Shown here one piece after another: positions 1 to 5,104 of a stretch of 9,386 nt of DNA (positions within the stretch are counted from its first letter, which is position 1; each line of letters starts with the position of its first letter). Origin of the DNA: Parachlamydiaceae bacterium (lineage in GTDB: Bacteria; Chlamydiota; Chlamydiia; Chlamydiales; Parachlamydiaceae); NCBI GenBank assembly GCA_013817115.1, contig JACDDG010000076.1, positions 1 to 9,386 of the forward strand, given 5' to 3'. The position numbers were made by a program, and so were the translations under genes. The notes beneath the pieces are model-generated. The model saw only the letters and a program-made list of their open reading frames with translations. It ran no database searches and was not told the DNA's origin.

Positions 1-8
1 TTTTATGG

Positions 9-38
9 TTGAAATGAAACAAACTGTTGTAGTATAAT
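9..38 (+). promoter_or_regulatory. Predicted plus-strand promoter facing the hipA remnant
   Basis: TTGAAA (9-14), 18-nt spacer, perfect TATAAT (33-38). Transcription would begin near 45 and run rightward, antisense to the hipA remnant. No credible gene lies downstream on this strand; the open frame from 83 is a shadow of hipA. Confidence 0.45.
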
Positions 39-47
39 TAATTTAAT

Positions 48-102
48 GCGAAAGTTTCGCTCGGCTAACCGAAAAATCAAATGTGATTTTTATCGGAAAG
101 CC
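48..102. repeat. Tandem hairpins at the broken end of hipA
   Basis: Two palindromic structures lie side by side. GCGAAA-G-TTTCGC (48-60) is a perfect 6-bp inverted repeat. It is followed by a longer stem at ~63-102: GGCT pairs with AGCC, and CCGAAAAATCA pairs with TGATTTTT(A)TCGG around the loop AATG. They begin 7 bp after the point where hipA homology stops. They may mark a rearrangement or element end. No U-tract follows in either direction that would make a classical terminator. Confidence 0.4.
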
Positions 103-108
103 AAAAAA

Positions 109-700
109 TCATAAAGTCGAGTTATCCTTAGGATCAAAGGAAGAACAAAATTTAATTATTACATCTTCTCCGTTAATTGTAGCAACAATTTTTGGACGTG
201 CTCCTGCGGAGGATCCATTCATGACAAGCAAATCATCTACAAATTTATCATTATCATTGTCTTGAAATTGTGATATTTCATATGAAATATTATCCAAATC
301 TTCATAATCAAAGGAATGAATATCGTCTTTGATTTCAGGTTCATATGATAATGCGCCCATACCACGATTTCCAACATAACATAGACGATCTAATGGGGAA
401 AGATTTGCGGCGTTAATACCTAATTTCATCAACTTGACGATCTAAAAGTAGCCTCCCCCAACCGTCAGGTAAGCTGTCATTAAAGACTCCAAATAATCCA
501 TCAAAACAAAAGTCTGTACATGATTGTATACCAGGTTTTAAAGGCAGCTTTAGGGGGGATAACTGTAACCCTGTTTTCAAGAATTTTGGGTCATATTCAA
601 AATATATGATTCTCTCCCTTAATGCTAACCTGCCCATGAACAGTTTTTCTTGTTCTCTAATAAAATATACTAAGACCACGTTAATATTTTTAAAGCTCAC
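109..700 (-). pseudogene. hipA: hipA remnant: frameshifted and truncated HipA-family kinase toxin
   Basis: HipA kinases phosphorylate glutamyl-tRNA synthetase or other targets and are neutralised by HipB. Seen: a GTG start at 700 overlaps the hipB stop by 4 nt (GTGA). The first frame (700 to 413) carries the HipA N-terminal subdomain, including FGVFNDSLPDGWGRLLLDRQ, and then runs into a stop. The family sequence resumes one frame over with MKLGINAANLSPLDRL, YVGNRGMGALSYEP and NGSSAGARPK, the Gly-rich loop equivalent to the autophosphorylation loop of E. coli HipA. A single extra base near 430 (GTT-G-ATG) explains the shift. The second frame ends at 109, right after IIKFCSSFDPKDN, so about 200 of the usual 400 or more residues remain. 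The kinase catalytic Asp residues and the C-lobe are absent, and I found no continuation in 1-108. Inference: non-functional toxin relic. Confidence 0.9.
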
Positions 701-999
701 TTTCTCCCCCTTTTACGTTTTTTGTCCTTTAGGAGTTCGTCAAGTGAAAGAAAGCTTTCAGGTGCTTTTTCTTTAAATAGATCCTTAAAATTTTCTAGAG
801 CATCTAGCGTTAATGCAAGCCTAAGCAATGATTCTAGTGAAATCTTTCCCGTTCGTTCAAATTTTTTTATCACTCCGAAGCTGACCCCGGAACGCTCTGA
901 TAAAGTCTTTTGACTAAGATTGAAAGACAGCCTGAGCTTTTGCATTTGTTGTGAAATGTATTTAGAAACTTCATGAGGTGTAAAAAAAAATAGAGACAT
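697..999 (-). CDS. hipB: HipB-like XRE-family transcriptional regulator (antitoxin)
   Basis: A 100-aa DNA-binding protein. Residues ~18-60 form a Cro/CI-type helix-turn-helix (QKLRLSFNLSQKTLSERSGV, then IKKFERTGKISLESLLRLA). The C-terminus is very basic (KDKKRKRGRK). The start is the ATG at 999, preceded by AAAGGA with 7 nt spacing; an in-frame TTG/ATG-like start further up at 1035 would lie in front of the predicted transcription start and is not used here. Its stop overlaps the hipA GTG start, the usual hipBA arrangement with translational coupling. In this family HipB binds palindromic operators at its own promoter and represses the operon together with HipA. The gene is intact although the partner toxin is broken. 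It could persist as an orphan repressor, or protect against a HipA encoded elsewhere. Confidence 0.88.
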   Translation of the reverse strand: MSLFFFTPHEVSKYISQQMQKLRLSFNLSQKTLSERSGVSFGVIKKFERTGKISLESLLRLALTLDALENFKDLFKEKAPESFLSLDELLKDKKRKRGRK

Positions 1000-1011
1000 T
1001 ATAGTGTCCTT

Positions 1012-1032
1012 TATCGACGTTAATCGTCTATA
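1012..1032. promoter_or_regulatory. Palindromic operator candidate for HipB
   Basis: Imperfect inverted repeat TATCGACG-TTAAT-CGTCTATA: 8-bp arms with one mismatch and a 5-bp spacer. It lies directly over the predicted transcription start of hipB, between the -10 box and the ribosome binding site. E. coli HipB also uses operators with TATCC/GGATA half-sites, so position and shape fit an autoregulatory site. That HipB binds here is inference. Confidence 0.55.
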
Positions 1033-1038
1033 CAAGTT

Positions 1039-1067
1039 ATTATAGTATCTACTAATTAAACTGTCAA
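1039..1067 (-). promoter_or_regulatory. Consensus sigma-70 promoter of hipBA
   Basis: Reading leftward, a perfect -35 TTGACA (1067-1062) is followed after exactly 17 nt by a perfect -10 TATAAT (1044-1039). Transcription should start near 1032, about 33 nt before the hipB ATG. This is the best promoter match in the window. Confidence 0.85.
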
Positions 1068-1171
1068 TAGTTGCGGATTCACCAGTTTAAAAGCCGATGC
1101 TTGCACGTGTGCGGGAGAGGATGCGTAAGGTTCGGTGTGAAATTGGGGTATTTTTAATGCGCACATATAAA

Positions 1172-1291
1172 GGCGCAGAGGAAGGCAAGGGAAAAACAAG
1201 CAATGGGAGAACTTTTATTCAATACAACAGATACAAATCCTTCGATTCCACTTAAATTGAATTTATTTTTTCCCTGCTTTCTATCTGCGCC
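1172..1291. repeat. 120-bp palindromic, MITE-like element
   Basis: The ends form ~25-bp imperfect inverted repeats: GGCGCAGA (1172-1179) with TCTGCGCC (1284-1291), and GGGAAAAA (1189-1196) with TTTTTCCC (1267-1274). Inside is a further perfect 7-bp pair, ATTCAAT (1217-1223) and ATTGAAT (1256-1262). The whole could fold as one long nested hairpin. I see no convincing target-site duplication. The right end overlaps the repeat copy at 1281-1374. Confidence 0.5.
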
Positions 1292-1374
1292 TATGCATCC
1301 ATACTTTTACGCATAAGTTTTGACGAAAATGTTATAAGCTGCAAAGCAGCTAATTTTAGCAAGTCATTCCAATC
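1281..1374 (-). repeat. Diverged dispersed repeat, copy 1
   Basis: Read on the minus strand, this segment aligns with 1652-1750 on the plus strand. The first 44 nt (GATTGGAATGAC... to ...GCAGCTTATAAC) match with 8 differences. After a few small gaps, ATGCGTAAAAGTATGGATGC matches ATGCGTAAAACTATGTTTGC with 3 differences. It also contains the perfect hairpin AGCTGC-AAA-GCAGCT. Confidence 0.65.
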
Positions 1375-1651
1375 ATGCTTTTTACTTAATTTTTTTTTGA
1401 AAAATTTGAAGGAAAAAAACACCTCCAATTTTCTTTTGTACCGTATAGAAGCGGCACAGCCTAACTCGCATCAAGCAACGATTGGAGGGCTAACAATTGT
1501 GGTTAAGCAGCACTTAGGGGGCTTTCAACACGTTGCTTATGAATGCGGCAAAGCCTTAGCTGTGGGCTACAAAAATTTTCGGGCTATGTTTTAAAATACA
1601 TAACTTTTCAAAATAAGATTAAGTGAAAAGCGCTACGATGCATTAGATTGG

Positions 1652-1750
1652 GATGGGAATGACGCGTTACAATTTGCTCCTTTGCAGCTTGTAACCATTA
1701 CATTTTTTTCAAAAAATATGCGTAAAACTATGTTTGCGTCTGCGCGTCTC
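1652..1750 (+). repeat. Diverged dispersed repeat, copy 2
   Basis: Inverted partner of 1281-1374, about 280 bp away, roughly 75-80 percent identical by eye. The translated versions also resemble each other (…ILLRISF… with …IVLRIFF…; SCKAAN with SCKGAN), so the repeat may once have been coding. With only two copies in view I cannot tell a mobile element from an ancient duplication. Confidence 0.65.
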
Positions 1751-1905
1751 TCGTTAAAAATTTCATCAAAATTTAAAATAGAGAGGGGTCTTGAATAGGC
1801 TTACAGCCTTAAAAGTGGCAAAAGTAAACAAAAACAACGTGCATTGCTAGTATACTTTAATGGCGTTATTGAAGATTTGGCTGATTGAAAGCTCCCTCCA
1901 CAGGC

Positions 1906-1960
1906 TTAAAAGATCGAAGTGACCCAATATTATAATATGGGGTCACTTTCGATCTTTTAA
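1906..1960. terminator. Bidirectional terminator hairpin downstream of the SH3-domain gene
   Basis: TTAAAAGATCGAAGTGACCC (1906-1925) pairs with 1940-1960 over 20 bp with one bulged base. The loop ATATTATAATAT is itself palindromic. A-rich on the 5' side and TTTTAA on the 3' side in both orientations, it suits termination either way. It lies 40 nt beyond the stop of the minus-strand gene ending at 2000, its most likely client. Confidence 0.7.
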
Positions 1961-1999
1961 ACCCCGGGCTTTGAACCAGCTTAGGTCATTTACTGTGTA

Positions 2000-3385
2000 C
2001 TAGTCGACAGAAATCACATAGTAGGCTGAAAAGGCAAAATTGTTATTTGGACGCTTAAGTCCGTGCAATGTCACTTCGTGCCCAACTCTGTCTTGGAGAT
2101 TAACGCGGGTGCTGTAAAGATAGGCAATAGGTAACGCTGTTGTAGGGCTAACAAGCAAGTAATCTCCAGGTTTATTTTTTACTGTACGGGAGTAAGGCTC
2201 TAAAATACCATGTAGAGTTATTGCGGAACCAACTTCATAGAAATCTTGCGGGCTTGGAGTGGCATCGCCAACAGCATTTGCAATTGCCCAAGATTCATAC
2301 ATTGAACGTTCATTTGGGATCCAAGTGGACATTTTAGCTGTCATCGATTTACTGCTAAACGGGTCATTCCAATTTGAAAACTCTGAATAATTTTCAGCTT
2401 TTTTAGATTCCATTAAATCTTGAGAGGTTAGTTTGGATGATTCTGAAATGTTAATAATTTCAAAGCTAACGCCATTATTAGCATCTTTATTAATAGCTTT
2501 AGGTTTTTCACGGTGGATCATTTCAGTGTGTGTTGTGTTCAAAGCAGCAATCTGGGCTGATTGATGCTGTTGTGACGTTTCTGCTGTTATCGCTCGATTT
2601 TCAAGGTAAGAGATCTTTTTTTGCAAATAAACTTCTTGAATATTGTTTAACAACTCTCTAGCTCTTTCCCCGTATTGTGGAAAGTCAGTGTATTGTTTGA
2701 TCACACTATTGAGATGAGCGATAGCTGAATCAAGATTAATATTTTGAAATTTTTTTTGTAATTCGTTTTCGCTAATCATTTGAGCAGAATTTAACAATGC
2801 TGCAACTTCCGTACGCCGTTTTTCGATTTGAGCCATCATTGAAGGTGCCCCAACGTTTTCAACGTATTCCTTACAAACATAAAAACGAGTTGAGGACGGA
2901 GGGGTTATTTCAAGCCATTTACTGCTCAAAGGACTAATTGTCCCCTCAACGCGATCCCCGGTGTTTAGCTGGGCAATAACGGGAGCTTCAAGAGCCGGTT
3001 CTAAACGGACATTAACTCGGTTCCCTTCAACGGTGTTATCTAAAACAAAGGTGCGAAAAATATAGGCACGAGTATCTGGTGGTGGGAGAATGACATAGAA
3101 TTCATTGGATTCATCAACAACATTTAAAAGGTCATCACGTGTGAGTTCACATAAAATAGAAGCTTCTAAACTTGGTTGTAGGCGCATTCTTACTTTGTTT
3201 CGGATAATTTTTCCAGTGAATGGTTCGAATCTGGAATTCGTATTTTCAGTAGGGCTAAGGTTGTCTTGCGCCGGTTTAACTTTGACTTCTATGATCCCGG
3301 TATATGGCGAATCAGCCGACAAGTGTAGTAGAGGAGTTAAAATTAGTGCGGATGTGAAAAAAAAAGTGTGCATAGAGTCTCTCAT
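2000..3385 (-). CDS. Exported protein with two bacterial SH3 domains and a C-terminal beta domain
   Basis: 461 aa. Residues 1-25 look like a Sec signal peptide (hydrophobic FFFTSALILTPLLHLSA before DS), so the protein is likely periplasmic or envelope-bound. Residues ~58-117 and ~118-176 are tandem SH3b-like units; the paired motifs NKVRMRLQPSLEASILCEL and NRVNVRLEPALEAPVIAQL are clear internal repeats. Residues ~183-285 are helical and rich in Glu/Gln, possibly coiled coil. Residues ~388-460 (LHGILEPYSR, PGDYLLV, AYLYSTRVNLQDRVGHEVTL, HG) resemble the small OB-like domain found after SH3 domains in some envelope proteins. SH3b domains often bind peptidoglycan or peptides; the role here is unknown. 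The ATG at 3385 is chosen because AGAGA precedes it and a promoter puts the transcription start near 3420, too close to the TTG at 3415. ATG 3373 is an alternative. Confidence 0.85.
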   Translation of the reverse strand: MRDSMHTFFFTSALILTPLLHLSADSPYTGIIEVKVKPAQDNLSPTENTNSRFEPFTGKIIRNKVRMRLQPSLEASILCELTRDDLLNVVDESNEFYVILPPPDTRAYIFRTFVLDNTVEGNRVNVRLEPALEAPVIAQLNTGDRVEGTISPLSSKWLEITPPSSTRFYVCKEYVENVGAPSMMAQIEKRRTEVAALLNSAQMISENELQKKFQNINLDSAIAHLNSVIKQYTDFPQYGERARELLNNIQEVYLQKKISYLENRAITAETSQQHQSAQIAALNTTHTEMIHREKPKAINKDANNGVSFEIINISESSKLTSQDLMESKKAENYSEFSNWNDPFSSKSMTAKMSTWIPNERSMYESWAIANAVGDATPSPQDFYEVGSAITLHGILEPYSRTVKNKPGDYLLVSPTTALPIAYLYSTRVNLQDRVGHEVTLHGLKRPNNNFAFSAYYVISVD

Positions 3386-3426
3386 AGTAAGTTTTCTCTT
3401 TAATGACTGGAGCAATTTAAATTGTG

Positions 3427-3455
3427 ATTTTAATAAATTAGATCATTTATGACAA
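3427..3455 (-). promoter_or_regulatory. Promoter of the SH3-domain gene
   Basis: TTGTCA (3455-3450), 17-nt spacer, TAAAAT (3432-3427), each 5 of 6 to consensus. The predicted start near 3420 gives a leader of about 35 nt before the ATG at 3385. Confidence 0.55.
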
Positions 3456-3542
3456 GCTTTCTGTGTCGCTCACCTTGCTAAAGAAAGCAAAGGGTACGTA
3501 CGTAAACTTTGTCCAAAGTAGTCATCCAAGAGCCTTTTTCAA

Positions 3543-3570
3543 TTGACATTTAAGCTTTTATACATATGAT
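3543..3570 (+). promoter_or_regulatory. Promoter of the membrane TPR-like gene
   Basis: Perfect TTGACA (3543-3548), 16-nt spacer, TATGAT (3565-3570). Transcription would start near 3577 and leave a leader of about 80 nt, with a small AGCC/GGCT hairpin at ~3593-3606. It diverges from the SH3-gene promoter. Confidence 0.55.
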
Positions 3571-3657
3571 ATACTCGAGTAATCATCCATCGAGCCCCGC
3601 GAGGCTGGGTAATCACTGGTTGAGAAATATAAGCGATTGAAAGTTTTGGGAACACAA

Positions 3658-4488
3658 ATGAAAAAGCATTCAGAAATCTCGCCAAGAGGCACTTCCTCTT
3701 TGCCTTTATTTAATTTGGAAGATAATCCTGTTATCGATTGGATTTCTAAGCACGGGGAAAAAATTCTCTATAGCATATTAGGAGCTTTTTCTTTGCTCAT
3801 TTTGATCTATTTTTGGCAATCAGGAGCTTCTGCGAAGATTGAAGGGGATTATCAAAGTGCTTCGCGTGAATTTCAGATTTTTCAGCAAGCAGCGAAATCT
3901 GGTCAAACTCAGGAACTGCAAGACTCTTTTCAAAAGTTGACTCTTATTATGAACCAATTGCCAGACTTACATGCTAAATATGATGGAGCGATTGCACAAA
4001 CATTCATCAATCTAAATGACATTAAACAAGCAAAACCATTTGCTCTCTCGACTTTACAGCGTGTAGGTAAAGATAAACTCCCATTTTATAATGAGTATGC
4101 TCAGATTACACTTTTAATTAGTGAAGGTCAGATCGCAACTGCTATTCAACGCTCTGTCGCTTTAAAGAAAGATATGATTAAAAATCTTGAGCAAATGGAA
4201 AAAGAAGCGGGAATTCAAGCTGCTGAACCAGCAATTGGTAGTTCACTTTATGCTTTTAATTTATTGCGTATTGCTTTTTTAGAACAACAGGTTGGCGATC
4301 GAGCAAAAGAACTTGAGAGTTGGGAAGAATGGAAAATGTATACTAGTCATACAAATACTCGGTCTCTGCCACCTGTCGATAGAAAAGCATTTTTTAATAT
4401 AGCACAGTTGTACAATGAAGGGGCTCTTTCTTTGGATAATTATATCCAAATTCGTTTAAAATCCATAGAAGCATTGAAGAATAATTAG
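3658..4488 (+). CDS. Single-pass membrane protein with helical TPR-like periplasmic domain (YfgM-like layout)
   Basis: 276 aa. A short charged N-terminus (to residue ~34) is followed by one membrane segment at ~35-53 (ILYSILGAFSLLILIYFW). The remaining ~220 residues are alpha-helical and hydrophilic (for example SASREFQIFQQ, AIQRSVALKKDM, RIAFLEQQVGDRAKELESWEE). This is the arrangement of the TPR_21/YfgM family, whose E. coli member attaches to the SecYEG translocon. Sequence similarity is too weak by eye to claim that function. The ATG at 3658 is preceded by GGGA with 6 nt spacing; an in-frame TTG at 3637 has no better site. No terminator is visible after the stop, so the small genes downstream may be co-transcribed. 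Confidence 0.8.
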   Translation: MKKHSEISPRGTSSLPLFNLEDNPVIDWISKHGEKILYSILGAFSLLILIYFWQSGASAKIEGDYQSASREFQIFQQAAKSGQTQELQDSFQKLTLIMNQLPDLHAKYDGAIAQTFINLNDIKQAKPFALSTLQRVGKDKLPFYNEYAQITLLISEGQIATAIQRSVALKKDMIKNLEQMEKEAGIQAAEPAIGSSLYAFNLLRIAFLEQQVGDRAKELESWEEWKMYTSHTNTRSLPPVDRKAFFNIAQLYNEGALSLDNYIQIRLKSIEALKNN

Positions 4489-4608
4489 AGAAATGTTATT
4501 TAAAGAATTGTGTGTTTTAGAATTTTGAGGTGTCCCGGGTTTTATTAAAGAAATTCGGAGCCTGTCTCCCTGGAAATAGTGGAGCTTAAAGGGCCAAAAG
4601 GAGGTGAC

Positions 4609-4731
4609 ATGAGGCTATTATCGCGCTCGCAACCACGACCTTTGGGGATTTATAGAAGTATAGTTATTAAGCTTACCAATGGGCTGTTCTCGTCCGTTGC
4701 TAAGAATAGAAAATTAAGAGCTGCTTTGTAA
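4609..4731 (+). CDS. Small basic protein, 40 aa, unknown
   Basis: Starts MRLLSRSQPRPLGIYRSI and ends NRKLRAAL: eight Arg/Lys residues plus a hydrophobic middle, no acidic residue at all. The ATG is preceded by AAAAGGAGGTGAC, which contains AAGGAGGTGA, an essentially perfect complement to the 16S rRNA 3' end and the strongest ribosome binding site in the window. It ends 20 nt before the next small frame (GTG 4752), with which it shares a terminator at 4956. I recognise no family. Small size, charge and pairing would suit a leader peptide, a toxin-like peptide or a nucleic-acid-binding protein, but nothing decides between these. Confidence 0.6.
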   Translation: MRLLSRSQPRPLGIYRSIVIKLTNGLFSSVAKNRKLRAAL

Positions 4732-4738
4732 AAAGCAG
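4721..4738 (+). promoter_or_regulatory. Hairpin overlapping the 40-aa stop, just before the next ribosome binding site
   Basis: CTGCTTT-GTAA-AAAGCAG, a perfect 7-bp stem with a 4-nt loop. It contains the stop codon of the upstream frame (4729-4731) and ends 2 nt before GGAGA of the 61-aa frame. A ribosome finishing the first frame would open it, so it could couple translation of the two. Confidence 0.45.
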
Positions 4739-4751
4739 ATGGAGAATATTT

Positions 4752-4937
4752 GTGAGTTCACAACCTTGCTCACTTGCGCATGGAGTGGAAGAGGTTAATT
4801 TCGATGATCGCATCGAACAACCTTTTGCCCTTCTTATTAATAAGCGCTATGATACTTTTTTTAACGAGTCACCTGCAATTAAAATGGCATCGCAGGATGT
4901 CGTTGAACTCGGAGGCTCTCTGACAGTTTCTTTCTAA
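4752..4937 (+). CDS. Small acidic protein, 61 aa, unknown
   Basis: Begins MSSQPCSLAHGVEEVNFDDR and ends VVELGGSLTVSF; nine Asp/Glu against four Lys/Arg, no membrane segment. The GTG start has GGAGA with 7 nt spacing. The stop lies 18 nt before a strong Rho-independent terminator, which supports it as the last gene of a transcription unit. Upstream in the same frame there is a stop at 4707-4709, so it is not the tail of a larger gene. Its acidic nature contrasts with the basic 40-aa neighbour, so the two could form a complex; that is inference. I recognise no family. Confidence 0.65.
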   Translation: MSSQPCSLAHGVEEVNFDDRIEQPFALLINKRYDTFFNESPAIKMASQDVVELGGSLTVSF

Positions 4938-4955
4938 GGAAAGAAAAAGATTGCG

Positions 4956-4996
4956 AAGGCGATGTGTGGGGAAGCTCACGCATCGCCTTTTATTTT
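4956..4996 (+). terminator. Rho-independent terminator of the small-gene operon
   Basis: A 13-bp stem, AAGGCGATGTGTG (4956-4968) with CACGCATCGCCTT (4977-4989), containing one T-G wobble, has an 8-nt loop and is followed by TTTTATTTT. On the minus strand a weaker T-tract follows at some distance, so it may also serve the rlmK transcript arriving from the right. Confidence 0.88.
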
Positions 4997-5104
4997 AAGT
5001 TCAAAGATTTGCACCTTGGATTTTTCGTGGCCTACACTCGTGTGTAAATGCGAAAAGTCAAAAGAGAAAGATTTGAGAAATAAATATTGTTTGTTTAAGC
5101 GGAT

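Larger units (their letters stand above)
1121..1594 (+). pseudogene. Doubtful open frame, 157 codons with one internal TAA
   Basis: One frame stays open from the ATG at 1121 to the stop ending at 1594 except for a single TAA at 1253-1255. The first part encodes 44 residues (starts MRKVRCEIGVFLMR). The second continues for 112 codons and includes the 65-aa stretch from the TTG at 1397. For DNA this AT-rich, so few stops is unusual. Against a gene: GGGAG sits only 3 nt from the ATG, the TTG at 1397 has no clear ribosome binding site, and the frame runs through repeat sequence. I recognise no domain. It may be a decayed gene or chance within a repeat. Confidence 0.22.
1033..1999. other. Gene-poor region with repeat relics
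   Basis: About 1 kb between the hipBA promoter and the end of the SH3-domain gene. I find no gene with both a good ribosome binding site and recognisable product. Contents are listed separately: a 120-bp palindromic element (1172-1291), two diverged inverted copies of a ~95-bp repeat (1281-1374 and 1652-1750), a long open frame with one stop (1121-1594), and a terminator hairpin (1906-1960). The stretch 1751-1905 shows nothing I can assign. Confidence 0.6.

Noticed and set aside
83..265. 60-aa plus-strand open frame
   Set aside because: It is the antisense shadow of the hipA remnant and has no ribosome binding site.
722..913. 63-aa plus-strand open frame
   Set aside because: Antisense to hipB; Ser/Lys-rich composition is the reverse of the real coding strand.
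1033..1999. CRISPR array
   Set aside because: The repeats are inverted, only two copies and not regularly spaced; no direct-repeat array exists in the window.
3105..3452. 115-aa plus-strand open frame
   Set aside because: Antisense to the start of the SH3-domain gene, which has a signal peptide and internal repeats and is clearly the real gene.
4530..4589. 19-codon frame from GTG upstream of the 40-aa gene
   Set aside because: GAGG overlaps the start codon, leaving no usable ribosome binding site; too short to support.
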